Source: JBBSHE01 sp038253325
Lineage (GTDB): Bacteria > Actinomycetota > Actinomycetes > Propionibacteriales > Nocardioidaceae
Direction: 5' to 3'
DNA length: 64,000 nucleotides
Assembly (NCBI GenBank): GCA_038253325.1
Contig: JBBSHE010000001.1
Location: 1 to 64,000 of the forward strand
Shown here: positions 36,168-44,335 of the stretch, piece after piece
Layout: each line of letters starts with the position of its first letter
Numbering within the stretch: position 1 is the first letter of the stretch
Notes under the pieces: generated by a model
What the model saw: the letters and a program-made list of their open reading frames with translations, nothing else
The model's database searches: none
What the model was told of the DNA's origin: nothing
Program-made: the position numbers and the translations under genes

Positions 36168-37076
36168 ATGGCTGACGCAGACGACGTACGCCGCCTCGCG
36201 TTGGCTTTGCCTCACGTGTCAGAGATCGAGAGCGACGGATTCGATTTCCGGGTGGCCGACAAGGGGTTCGTTTGGTCCTACCCCGAGCGCAGGCCGGGCC
36301 GGCCGCGGCGTCTCCGGGCTGACGTGGCGGTGCTGTTCGTCGGGGACGAGGCTGAGAAGCAGGCTCTCCTGCTCGGCGAACCTGACGTCTTCTTTACTAC
36401 ACCCGGCTATGACGGCTTGCCGCTGGTGATGCTGCGGTTGGTGGAGGTGGATGTCGAGCGGCTGGAAGAGCTCGTGACCGACGCGTGGCGGATGCGTGCG
36501 CCCGCAGCGCTCGTGGGCCACCTCGATCGGTCCGACGACCCTTCGGGCGCAGGATCTGCAGGCGGTCGTGCGACGCTGATGGTTGTCACCGGGGTCCCGG
36601 GCGCTGGGAAGACGACCCTGGGACTAGAGCTAGCGAAGGCACTAGGAGTGCCGTTCGTCTCGCTCGACTCGATCAAGGAGAGCCTGTACTCCACTGACGC
36701 TTGGAGTCGAGACCGGCATGAGCTGCGGCTTGCTGCTGAAGTCGAACTCGTTGTCCAGCTGGATGCTGTGGTCGGAAGTGTGGTGGTCGACATTTGGATC
36801 GCTCCAGAGCGCGACACTGACCGCATCACCACGCTACTGCGGAAACAGCGTCGGGACATCGTCGAACTGGTGTGCCGGGTTCCCGCCGACGTCGCTGTCG
36901 AACGGTACGCAGGTCGCCAGAGGTCCGGTCCGCACCGACCAGCCGATGCGTCCACCCTGCACCGCATCCAAGAAGCAGTCGAGCACTTCGAGCCGATGGG
37001 AATCGGCCGGTGCATCGAGATTGATACCTCCCGGCCGGTCGACATCGACGGTGTCGTCGCTCGTCTGCACCCGTAA
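36168..37076 (+). CDS. MmcQ/YjbR - P-loop kinase fusion
   Basis: 302 aa. Residues 1-118 match the MmcQ/YjbR fold (RRLALALPHVSEIESDGFDF, then DVFFTTPGYDGLPLVMLRL). From residue 133 a P-loop domain follows: GVPGAGKTTLG, then SLDSIKESLY and the lid-like RQRSGPHRPAD. It resembles AAA_33/zeta-toxin-like small-molecule kinases. The combination is unusual; the substrate is unknown. ATG 36168 is preferred over the adjacent TTG. The 165 bp upstream contain only a small GC-rich hairpin. Confidence 0.82.
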   Translation: MADADDVRRLALALPHVSEIESDGFDFRVADKGFVWSYPERRPGRPRRLRADVAVLFVGDEAEKQALLLGEPDVFFTTPGYDGLPLVMLRLVEVDVERLEELVTDAWRMRAPAALVGHLDRSDDPSGAGSAGGRATLMVVTGVPGAGKTTLGLELAKALGVPFVSLDSIKESLYSTDAWSRDRHELRLAAEVELVVQLDAVVGSVVVDIWIAPERDTDRITTLLRKQRRDIVELVCRVPADVAVERYAGRQRSGPHRPADASTLHRIQEAVEHFEPMGIGRCIEIDTSRPVDIDGVVARLHP

Positions 37077-37103
37077 GGCGGCATCTCAACGGAGGTGGTT
37101 CTG

Positions 37104-38255
37104 CTAGGTGGCCGGCATGGAGTGGCGACCGCGGAGGTGTTCGACGGTCCAGTCGATGCAGTGGGTGAGGGCCTCGACATCGGCAGGCTCGATCGCTGGG
37201 AACATCGCGATCCGCAGCTGGTTGCGTCCGAGCTTGCGGTACGGCTCGGTGTCGACGATGCCGTTGGCGCGCAACGTCTGCGCGATCGCGGAGGCATCCA
37301 CTCCCTCGAAGTCGATCGTGCCGACGACCAGGGACCGGTCGTCGGGGTCGGCGACGAACGGCCTCGCGTAGTCCGACTTGTCCGCCCAGCCGTACAGGGT
37401 CTCGGCCGACGCGGACGTCCGTTCGACCGCACCCTTGAGACCTCCGAGCCCGTTGATCCAGTCGACCTGCGCCGCGAGCAGGAACAGCGTGGCGAGCGCC
37501 GGCGTGTTGTAGGTCTGGTTGAGCCGGGACTGTTCGACCGCGATCGAGAGGTCGAGGAACGCCGGCGCCCAACGTCCGCTCGCGGCAATCGTGTCCACAC
37601 GGTGGAGGGCGGCCGGTGACATCAACGCGATGTAGAGGCCGCCGTCGGCCGCGAACGACTTCTGCGGTGCGAAGTAGTACACGTCCACCTCGTTGAGGTC
37701 CACCGGCAGGCCGCCGGCACCCGACGTGGCGTCGACGAGGACGAGGGCGTCGGCATTGGCGCCATCGACCCGCTTGACGGACATCTGCACGCCGGTGCTG
37801 GTCTCGTTGTGTGGCCAGGCGTAGACGTCGACCTCGGCTTCGGCGACGGGGTCGGGCCGCGTGCCAGGCGCTGCCTGGATCACCGTCGGGGCAGCCAGGT
37901 GGGGTGCCTTCTCGGCGACGGTCGCGAACTTCGAGCCGAACTCGCCGAACGCGAGGTGTTGGCTCTTGCTCTCGATCAGTCCGAACGACGCGGCATCCCA
38001 GAACGCGGTCGTACCGCCGTTGCCGAGCACGACCTCGTACCCGTCCGGAAGGTCGAACAGGTCCGCGAGCCCTTCGCGTACGCGCCCGACCAAGTTGCGC
38101 ACCGGCGCCTGCCGGTGCGATGTCCCGAGCAGTGATTTCCCGGTCGCCGCGAGCGCATCGACGGCCTCGACTCGAACCTTGCTCGGGCCCGACCCGAACC
38201 GACCGTCACCGGGTAGGAGGTCTGAGGGGATGTTCGAGAGGGTGCCGTCGGGCAT
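37104..38255 (-). CDS. serC: Phosphoserine aminotransferase (SerC), actinobacterial type
   Basis: 383 aa. It converts 3-phosphohydroxypyruvate to phosphoserine in serine synthesis. The N-terminus IPSDLLPGDGRFGSGPSKVR is the actinobacterial SerC signature. The PLP-binding lysine is in YYFAPQKSFAADGG; VLVDATSGAGGLPVD and the C-terminal GRNQLRIAMFPAIEP are also typical. ATG 38255 is chosen because GAGGAG lies five bases upstream and homologues start there. citA and pdxH lie upstream in the same orientation. Confidence 0.95.
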   Translation of the reverse strand: MPDGTLSNIPSDLLPGDGRFGSGPSKVRVEAVDALAATGKSLLGTSHRQAPVRNLVGRVREGLADLFDLPDGYEVVLGNGGTTAFWDAASFGLIESKSQHLAFGEFGSKFATVAEKAPHLAAPTVIQAAPGTRPDPVAEAEVDVYAWPHNETSTGVQMSVKRVDGANADALVLVDATSGAGGLPVDLNEVDVYYFAPQKSFAADGGLYIALMSPAALHRVDTIAASGRWAPAFLDLSIAVEQSRLNQTYNTPALATLFLLAAQVDWINGLGGLKGAVERTSASAETLYGWADKSDYARPFVADPDDRSLVVGTIDFEGVDASAIAQTLRANGIVDTEPYRKLGRNQLRIAMFPAIEPADVEALTHCIDWTVEHLRGRHSMPAT

Positions 38256-38367
38256 TGGGCTCCTCGCGTCGGATGTTCGATGGCGCACTGACATCCAGGT
38301 GGACGTCGCGGGTTGACATCGACGACGTTGTCAGCGTTTGCCCATTCTGCCAGCGTCGGTCCTGCCT

Positions 38368-38407
38368 ACCGGCACAGAGTCCGTCCCACCGGCACAGTGT
38401 CCGTCGA
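38368..38407 (+). repeat. Two 20-bp tandem units upstream of serC
   Basis: Units at 38368-38387 and 38388-38407 (ACCGGCACAG then GTCCGTC) match at 17 of 20 bases. They lie about 115-150 bp upstream of the serC start and could be regulator half-sites or chance duplication. I see no clear promoter elements around them. Confidence 0.5.
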
Positions 38408-38471
38408 CGACGGCAATCGAGTTGCGCGAGCCCGGCAAAGATCTCAAGGGCACGGACGGACCGAAAGAGGC

Positions 38472-39575
38472 TCAGACCGGCCAGTCGGGGTTCCAGCCCG
38501 CGACTCGTTCGGCCGGCCGGCTCGGAGGTCCGCTGTAGACCGCCGACGGACGGATCAGCCGTCCGGTCCGCTTCTGCTCCATGATGTGGGCGCTCCATCC
38601 TGCCGTACGCGCGCAGGTGAACATCGACGTGAACATGTGAGGTGGCACGTCGGCATAGTCGAGAACGATGGCCGCCCAGAACTCCACGTTCGTCTCGAGC
38701 ACCCGGTCGGGCCGGCGCGCCCGCAGCTCATTGAGCGCGGCCTTCTCCAGCTGCTCCGCCACCTCGTACCGCGGCGCGCCGAGCTCCCGGGCGGTTCGCC
38801 GCAGCACCCGCGCCCGCGGATCCTCGGCACGGTAGATCCGGTGCCCGAACCCCATCAGCCGGTCGCCTCTGTCGAGCAGCTCCTTGACATACTTGTCCGC
38901 CTCGCCGCGTCGCTCCACCTCCTCGATCATGTGCAGAACCCGAGACGGCGCCCCGCCGTGCAGCGGGCCCGACATCGCGCCGACCGCCGCCGATAGGCTT
39001 GCGGCGGCATCCGCGCCGGTCGACGCCACGACCCGCGCCGTGAACGTCGACGCGTTCATGCCGTGCTCGGCCGCCGACGTCCAGTACGCGTCGACCGCGT
39101 GGATGTGATTCGGGTCCGGCTCACCACGCCACCGGATCATGAACCGCTCGGCGATCGTTTCCGCCTTGTCGACCTCGCTCTGCGGGACCATCGGCTGGCC
39201 GACCCCGCGCGCCGCCTGCGCGACGTACGACAGCACCATCACCGCGCAACGGGCCAGGTCGGCACGCGCCGGCTCGGCGTCAGTGTCGTACAGCGGCTTC
39301 ATGCCCCACGCCGGCGCCAACATCGCAATCGCGCTCTGGACGTCGACCCGGATGTCGCCGGAGTGGACGGGTAGCGGGTACGGTTCGGCGGGCGGCAACC
39401 CCGGCTCGTACGCGTCGTCGACGAGGAGTCCCCAGACCTTCTCGAACGGAACCCTTCCGACGAGCTCCTCGATGTCCACGCCGCGATAGCGCAGCGCCGA
39501 TCCCTCCCTGTCCGGCTCGGCGATCTGCGTCTCGAACGCGACGACGCCCTCGAGCCCGTGCGCTATCTCAACCAT
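38472..39575 (-). CDS. citA: Citrate synthase (citA-type)
   Basis: 367 aa. Catalytic residues of citrate synthase are visible: the first His in SAAEHGMNAS, the second in GPLHGGAPSRVL..., and the Asp region in MGFGHRIYRAEDPRARVL. The N-terminal EGVVAFETQIAEPDREGSAL and the short length match the actinobacterial second citrate synthase (M. tuberculosis CitA). It condenses acetyl-CoA, or possibly propionyl-CoA, with oxaloacetate. Upstream of serC, downstream of pdxH, same strand. Confidence 0.93.
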   Translation of the reverse strand: MVEIAHGLEGVVAFETQIAEPDREGSALRYRGVDIEELVGRVPFEKVWGLLVDDAYEPGLPPAEPYPLPVHSGDIRVDVQSAIAMLAPAWGMKPLYDTDAEPARADLARCAVMVLSYVAQAARGVGQPMVPQSEVDKAETIAERFMIRWRGEPDPNHIHAVDAYWTSAAEHGMNASTFTARVVASTGADAAASLSAAVGAMSGPLHGGAPSRVLHMIEEVERRGEADKYVKELLDRGDRLMGFGHRIYRAEDPRARVLRRTARELGAPRYEVAEQLEKAALNELRARRPDRVLETNVEFWAAIVLDYADVPPHMFTSMFTCARTAGWSAHIMEQKRTGRLIRPSAVYSGPPSRPAERVAGWNPDWPV

Positions 39576-39620
39576 CGGACTCCCTCGTTCTGCTCCCTCG
39601 AGGCATATCTTGCTCCGTAC

Positions 39621-39742
39621 CCGTCGACGGCCTCGACCGGGTGGTCACGGCGCGAGCCGGTCGACGTGCCAGCCCTGGTCGCCGTCGACGGCCTCGACCG
39701 GGTGGTCACGGCGCGAGCCGGTCGACGTGCCAGCCCTGGTCG
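39621..39742 (+). repeat. Perfect 61-bp tandem duplication at the pdxH 3' end
   Basis: 39621-39681 and 39682-39742 are identical. The second copy contains the last codons and stop of pdxH (minus strand); the first copy repeats them beyond the stop. The 61-bp period is not a multiple of three. A partial third copy begins at 39743. Confidence 0.95.
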
Positions 39743-40371
39743 CCGTCGCCGGCCTGCTCGCCGGCACGCCGGAACCGCACACGGTCATGCATCCGCCCGT
39801 ACCGTCCCTGCCAGAACTCGATGACGTCCGGTACGACCCGGTAGCCGCCCCAGTGCGGAGGACGCGGAACCTCGCCGCCCGAGAATCGAGTGACCACCTC
39901 CTCGTACGCGCGTTCGAGCTCATCGCGGTCATCGACCACTGACGACTGCGGCGACGCCCATGCCCCGATCTGACTGTCGCGTGGACGGGTCGCGAAGTAC
40001 GCGTTCGACTCTGCGGAGCTGATCCGCTCGGCTCGGCCCTCGACACGGACCTGGCGCTGCAACGCATGCCAACCGAACACCAGCGCACATCGAGGGTTGG
40101 CATCCAGCGCGGCGGCTTTGCGGGACCGGTAGTTGGTGAAGAACGTGAACCCGTTGGCGTCGACCGACTTCAGCAACACCATCCGGGACGACGGCCGACC
40201 GTCGGCATCGACCGTCGAGACAACCATCGCATTGGGTTCGTACAATCCGGCCGCACGGGATGCGTCGAGCCAATCGACCACGGCGCCCACGGGGTTTGGC
40301 GGAAGGTCGGAGACGTCGAGTCCACGTTCGGCGTACTCCTCGCGCCAGCTGGCGAGGTCTCGGTCAGCCAT
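39706..40371 (-). CDS. pdxH: Pyridoxamine 5'-phosphate oxidase (PdxH)
   Basis: 221 aa, usual length. FMN-binding segments are SSRMVLLKSVDANGFTFFTN and RSRKAAALDANPRCALVF; the C-terminus has EFWQGRYGRMHDRVRFRR. It makes pyridoxal 5'-phosphate, the cofactor of SerC encoded downstream on the same strand. Start ATG 40371 follows a GTG codon at 40374. The last residues and stop lie in a perfect tandem duplication, but the conserved domain ends before it. Confidence 0.93.
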   Translation of the reverse strand: MADRDLASWREEYAERGLDVSDLPPNPVGAVVDWLDASRAAGLYEPNAMVVSTVDADGRPSSRMVLLKSVDANGFTFFTNYRSRKAAALDANPRCALVFGWHALQRQVRVEGRAERISSAESNAYFATRPRDSQIGAWASPQSSVVDDRDELERAYEEVVTRFSGGEVPRPPHWGGYRVVPDVIEFWQGRYGRMHDRVRFRRAGEQAGDGDQGWHVDRLAP

Positions 40372-40423
40372 CACGCGACTCTATGCGCTGCGAACGGCCT
40401 TGACGGTTCGGCGGGAAAAGAGG

Positions 40424-40599
40424 TCGACCCGCGGGCTACGAGGTGGATCTGCTCGGAGAGCAGGCACCACGTCGGCCGGACAAGATCCGACAGCCCGCGG
40501 GTCGGGTAGTTACTGGGTATTCGCTGAGCGGGTCCGCTCGACACGAATGCTCAGCGGGTAACCACCTCACGTGTCCGTAAAGAACTCATATCTTCGGAC
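40424..40599. ncRNA. Candidate structured RNA between pdxH and a YjbR gene
   Basis: A 12-13-bp perfect stem (40425-40437 with 40492-40504) encloses two hairpins: 40443-40470 (GTGG/CCAC around CTGCTC-GGA-GAGCAG) and 40471-40491 (GTC..GGA/TCC..GAC). Directly after it, 40505-40513 pairs with 40558-40566 (8 of 9) around CGCTGAGC/GCTCAGCG (40522-40529 and 40549-40556). A third hairpin is at 40573-40599. The layout resembles a three-way-junction RNA. No known class is recognised and the strand is undecided. Confidence 0.4.
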
Positions 40600-40698
40600 C
40601 ACCTCCTCTCCGTGTGCCTTCACGGTACGTCCTGAGCCCCCGCTCACTCAAGGACATTCTCGGTCGTCGTAGATCGGCCCCGTTGGCGACCGGATTTC

Positions 40699-40750
40699 CG
40701 ACTTGTCGGCGCCTCATGGGGCTATGACCCCACCTCGCGCCGACAAGTTG
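40699..40750 (+). repeat. 51-bp palindromic repeat, copy 1
   Basis: Begins CGACTTGTCGGCG and ends CGCCGACAAG, with an inner GGGGCTATGACCCC hairpin. It is related to 44284-44335 (47 of 53 by eye) and 54418-54468. It lies upstream of a YjbR gene, whose annotated start must be placed after it. Confidence 0.9.
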
Positions 40751-40810
40751 GCCGCTTGGTCTTGGCTCGCGGCAAGAGCCTTGGCTCGACACCGGCAGTA
40801 CGGTCCAGGG

Positions 40811-41197
40811 GTGCCAATCATCGACGACGTCACGCTGGTTACCGACGAGCTGCCCGAGGTGACCCAAGAAGAACGTCATGGCAACCGCGCATGGGCCGTC
40901 CACGGTAAGGCGTTCGCGTGGGAACGGCCGTTCAGCAAGGCGGACCTCAAGCGGTTCGGCGACGCAGCACCACCGGACGGGCCAATTCTGGCCGTTCGGG
41001 TCGAGGATCTCTGCGAGAAGGAGGCGGTACTCGCCGCACATCCGAAGGCCTTCTTCACCATTCCCCATTTCGACGGCTACGCCGCTGTCCTGATCCAATT
41101 GAGGAAGGTCTCAAAGAAGGCTCTTCGAGAGGCGATCGTCGACGGTTGGTTGGCGTGTGCGCCACCCGACCTCATGGACCGATACCGCCGAGACTGA
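40811..41197 (+). CDS. MmcQ/YjbR family protein
   Basis: 128 aa from GTG 40811. The MmcQ/YjbR pattern is clear: LPEVTQEERHGNRAWAVHGK, AFAWERPFSKADLKRF, AFFTIPHFDGYAAVLIQL and DGWLACAPPDLMDRYRRD. Longer frames run back to 40703 inside a palindromic repeat and are rejected; an AGGGG lies just before GTG 40811. A YjbR domain also occurs in the fusion at 36168. The family is DNA-binding-like in fold, with function unknown. Confidence 0.88.
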   Translation: MPIIDDVTLVTDELPEVTQEERHGNRAWAVHGKAFAWERPFSKADLKRFGDAAPPDGPILAVRVEDLCEKEAVLAAHPKAFFTIPHFDGYAAVLIQLRKVSKKALREAIVDGWLACAPPDLMDRYRRD

Positions 41198-41456
41198 GCG
41201 GTCTTGGCTCGCCGAGGGACGGGCGGCCGCGTCTTCGGCGGCGTCTCGCCGCTGTGTGCGGGACACCGGTCGCCGCCGCCAGAGTCGTCACTGAGCGCAC
41301 GTGCGTTTGACCTGTCGGCGGCATATCCGGGCAGCGGCCTGCCCGCGAGGGGCGAGGGGACAACCGTCTATATGGATGTGGATCGGTTGATCGCCCTTTG
41401 ACGTCGATGTCTTGGCAGTTCGGGACCTCTACTCCGCGGCACGCCTGTCGGTGCGT

Positions 41457-42071
41457 TCAGAAGTCGATGCGCATGACGACGCGCCGGGGGGTGGGATGGC
41501 TTACCTCGGCGAAGCCGGCGTAGGCGAACACATCACGGCTGCCAACGTGGAGCTCGCCCCAGGTGATCTCCTTGCCGGGCTGGGTGATCATTGTGTAGGC
41601 CTCGAGCGCGCGAGCCCCGCGGTCGCGGGCGAAGTCGACGCTGGCACGGGCGAGTGCGTAGGTGATGCCGCGCCTACGGAAGCCCTTGCGGACGGCGAGG
41701 CACGTGACCGCCCAGACGCTGTCGTCGGCCTTGTCCTCGTCGCGCCCGCGCCACGGGGTGGGGGACTTGAGCAGGCGCGGGTATGCCGTCCGCGGCTCGA
41801 TCGCGGCCCAGCCGACCGGCTCGCGGTCGAGGTAGGCGACCAGGCCGCTCGTCGCACGAGCCTGCGGATTGCCGCAGGCGGTCTGCTCCCGCAGTCGAGC
41901 AGCGCGTACGTCGTCTCCGACGGACTTCCACTCCATGTCACGGATCTTGTAGCGCTGGCAGAAGCACCTGTCCCCGGTGGCGCCGAGTCCAAGGAGCTCC
42001 TCCAGGTCGTCCCATAACGCCTCGTTCGCGGGGACGACGCTCAGCTGCTCCGGCGTGATCGGCTCGCTCAT
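41457..42071 (-). CDS. GNAT-family N-acetyltransferase
   Basis: 204 aa from ATG 42071. The acetyl-CoA site is VTCLAVRKGFRRRGITYALA, and AYLDREPVGWAAIEPR marks the preceding strand. The N-terminal CFCQRYK is typical of a GNAT subgroup found widely in actinobacteria. The ATG overlaps the stop of the upstream DinB gene (ATGA). The acetyl acceptor is unknown. Confidence 0.88.
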   Translation of the reverse strand: MSEPITPEQLSVVPANEALWDDLEELLGLGATGDRCFCQRYKIRDMEWKSVGDDVRAARLREQTACGNPQARATSGLVAYLDREPVGWAAIEPRTAYPRLLKSPTPWRGRDEDKADDSVWAVTCLAVRKGFRRRGITYALARASVDFARDRGARALEAYTMITQPGKEITWGELHVGSRDVFAYAGFAEVSHPTPRRVVMRIDF

Positions 42072-42640
42072 GCATGCCATCCGGACGGAGGGTCCTCACC
42101 GACCAGACCGTCCACAGCCTCGCGGAGCAGGTCGGCCTGCCCGGTGTGCCGGCCGTACTCCTCGATCAGGTCGCAGAGGAGCCGGCGCAGGCTTGCATGG
42201 CGACCGTCCGGCCCGGAGACGTGGACGAGCTGGTCGAGTCCGCCGTCGTCCAAGGCCGCGTCGAGCCTTGCGCGGGACCGTTCGACGGCGCCGTCCCAGA
42301 GTGCGTAGAGCTGTTCGGCAGTGTCGTCGGCGGCGGAGGTGAACTCCCAGTCGTTGTCGCCGTCCCAGTCGCTGGCGTCCCACGGCGCCCCGATCGGCTC
42401 CCCGCGCAGCTTGGTCGTGAAGATGTAGTCCTCCACGGCAGCGAGATGCTTGAGCAGGCCGCCGAGGGTCAGCGAAGAGGCGCCGATGCGGGTCTGCAGC
42501 TCGGCCGCGTCGAGGTGGCCGGTCTTCCAGCGGAAGGTCGTGCGCAGGCGGTCGAGCGCACCGACGAGGTGCTCGGCCTCGGTGCCGGCGAGGGGCGGTT
42601 CCCATGGCGGAGGTTTCCACAGGTTGTCGCTGTTGGTCAT
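42068..42640 (-). CDS. DinB-fold (DUF664) protein
   Basis: 190 aa from ATG 42640. DUF664/DinB features: RTTFRWKTGHLDAAELQTRI, SLTLGGLLKHLAAVEDYIF, and LCDLIEEYGRHTGQADLLRE near the C-terminus, with His residues at the usual metal positions. In actinobacteria this fold includes mycothiol-dependent S-transferases. It is translationally coupled to the acetyltransferase gene downstream. A second DinB domain lies nearby at 43335-44249. Confidence 0.85.
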   Translation of the reverse strand: MTNSDNLWKPPPWEPPLAGTEAEHLVGALDRLRTTFRWKTGHLDAAELQTRIGASSLTLGGLLKHLAAVEDYIFTTKLRGEPIGAPWDASDWDGDNDWEFTSAADDTAEQLYALWDGAVERSRARLDAALDDGGLDQLVHVSGPDGRHASLRRLLCDLIEEYGRHTGQADLLREAVDGLVGEDPPSGWHA

Positions 42641-42783
42641 GACGCCACCGTAGAGGCTGTTCCGGACGGTCGACATCCGGAATATCGGGTCACCCTGGTC
42701 ATTGTGTGGAGGAGAGTCACATCAGCGGCGCGGCTCCCGTAGGACGCGGCGAATCCAGTGTCTGGCGCCGACATCTCTGGCCG

Positions 42784-43138
42784 TCAGTCCTCGCGTACGA
42801 ACCCGAGTTCGTTGCCGTCCGGGTCCTTGATGGTGAACTTGCGAGTGCCGTACGGCGTATCGAAGCGGCTCGACCACGTCGGCGCGATCGCGGAGCTTGG
42901 CCCACCACTGGTCGACATCGGTGACGCTGAAGTTGTACCGACCTGCGGCCGGCACGGGATCGGCGACAGACAGGGCGAACTGTGTCGGGCCGGTCTGGAA
43001 GTGCGCATACTTTGGCGCGTTAGGCGGCCAGTGACCCTTCGCGCGTAACTCCAGGATGGACTCGTACCAGGCGACGGCACGGTCGAAGTCGCTGACGTTG
43101 ACCCGTACGTGCTCCAGGCGCGGCACATCCACGGGCAC
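42784..43138 (-). pseudogene. VOC-family protein with a frameshift
   Basis: In one frame from GTG 43138 comes VRVNVSDFDRAVAWYESIL through NFSVTDVDQWWAKLRDRADVVEP. The family's C-terminal motif, TPYGTRKFTIKDPDGNELGF, is in the next frame and runs to a stop at 42784. The switch falls around 42865-42870. One inserted base or two missing bases would restore a normal 118-residue VOC protein. It is either a young pseudogene or a sequencing error; expression as one protein would need recoding. Confidence 0.78.
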
Positions 43139-43334
43139 ACCTAGCCAGGCGAGCCAGGCAATCGCACACGGGCGCCCGTCCTCCCGGACACTGGTGGTGA
43201 CTCGATCTGGACAGTGGCGTTGGAAGGACCCGGCGTGGCCCGACCGGCCGGGCACGGGCGTCGTCCTAGAGTCTGTCGGACCCACCGCAAGAACGATCAA
43301 GGACCTCCGGTTGGAAGACGACAAGGTAGGGGCC

Positions 43335-44249
43335 ATGCGCGCGCAACCCGACACGTTCGTCAGGTTCGTGGACTCGCTGGCATCGAATCTCGACGACCAC
43401 GATGCTCGGGGCCCCGACCTGGCGGCGCGGGCATACCTGTCTCGGTTCCACTTCGACCGAGTAGTCCGCGCGGCTGCCGGCGAGACACCGGCGCGGTTTC
43501 GTCGCCGGGTGCTCCTCGAACGGTCGGCATACCGGTTGGCGACGAGTCGTCTCGGCGTCCTCGACATCGCCGTCGAGGCCGGATACTCCTCCAACGAGGC
43601 CTTCACCAGGGCGTTTCAGCGGGCCTACGGTCTGGCGCCATCGATCTGGAGGTCGCGACCTCGGCGGATCCAGCTCACGACACCGAACGGTGTGCATTTT
43701 CACCCACCCGGAGGCTTACGGCTTCCCGTACAGACGGAGATGACCTCGATGGATCTGCTGGTCAAGATGGTCGAACACCACATCTGGCTGATCGGCGAGA
43801 TGGTCGACCGCGCGGCGGGTCTGGGCGACGATCGGCTCGACGCCCCGATCGAGATCTCCGTCGAAGGTGTCGACGACAACCCGACCGTGCGCTCGCTGCT
43901 GTCACGCCTGATCGGCCAGATGGGGATGTGGAACGCGACGGTGGAGATGCGGGCGTACGACTGGGACGTCGAGAAGGACGAGCCGGTCGAGTCGATGCGC
44001 CCCCGCCTCGCGACCGAGGGCGCCTCGTTTCTCGCCAAGGTGCGCGAGGTCGTTCGCGACGGACACCTCGAGGACACGTTCGTCGACGCCGAGTGCGAGC
44101 CCGTGCAGACCTTCACGTACGGCGGGATGATCGCGCACGTGCTCACGTTCGCGGCGCACCGTCGGACGCTGGTGGTGGGAGCGCTCTATTCCGCAGGCAT
44201 GACCGACCTGAACGCCGGTGACCCTCTCCGCTGGGTCGCAACGGCCTAG
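43335..44249 (+). CDS. AraC-type DNA-binding / DinB fusion
   Basis: 304 aa. Residues 1-115 carry an AraC helix-turn-helix pair (FDRVVRAAAGETPARFRRRV and VAVEAGYSSNEAFTRAFQ-like segment IAVEAGYSSNEAFTRAF). Residues 135-304 form a DinB-type four-helix domain (LLVKMVEHHIWLIGEMVDRA, with FTYGGMIAHVLTFAAHRR). AraC-DinB fusions are known in actinobacteria and may sense a thiol or other ligand through the DinB part. ATG 43335 follows AGGGGCC; upstream in-frame sequence lacks domain character. Confidence 0.83.
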   Translation: MRAQPDTFVRFVDSLASNLDDHDARGPDLAARAYLSRFHFDRVVRAAAGETPARFRRRVLLERSAYRLATSRLGVLDIAVEAGYSSNEAFTRAFQRAYGLAPSIWRSRPRRIQLTTPNGVHFHPPGGLRLPVQTEMTSMDLLVKMVEHHIWLIGEMVDRAAGLGDDRLDAPIEISVEGVDDNPTVRSLLSRLIGQMGMWNATVEMRAYDWDVEKDEPVESMRPRLATEGASFLAKVREVVRDGHLEDTFVDAECEPVQTFTYGGMIAHVLTFAAHRRTLVVGALYSAGMTDLNAGDPLRWVATA

Positions 44250-44283
44250 CCGGGGAACCGCGGGCGGCTGAGCCCGGTCACCT

Positions 44284-44335
44284 CGACTTGTCGGCGCCTC
44301 ACGGGGCTATCACCTCGCCTCGCGCCGACAACTCG
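44284..44335 (+). repeat. 51-bp palindromic repeat, copy 2
   Basis: Same family as 40699 and 54418. It overlaps the 3' end of the minus-strand glucosidase: the glucosidase's last residues (ELSARGEVIAP) and its stop codon are read from this repeat, so the gene's terminus has been replaced or extended by it. Confidence 0.9.

Noticed and set aside
41204..41401. 65-codon plus-strand frame between the YjbR and GNAT genes
   Set aside because: No motif, no ribosome-binding site and composition like random GC-rich sequence; the 259-bp gap is left without a gene.
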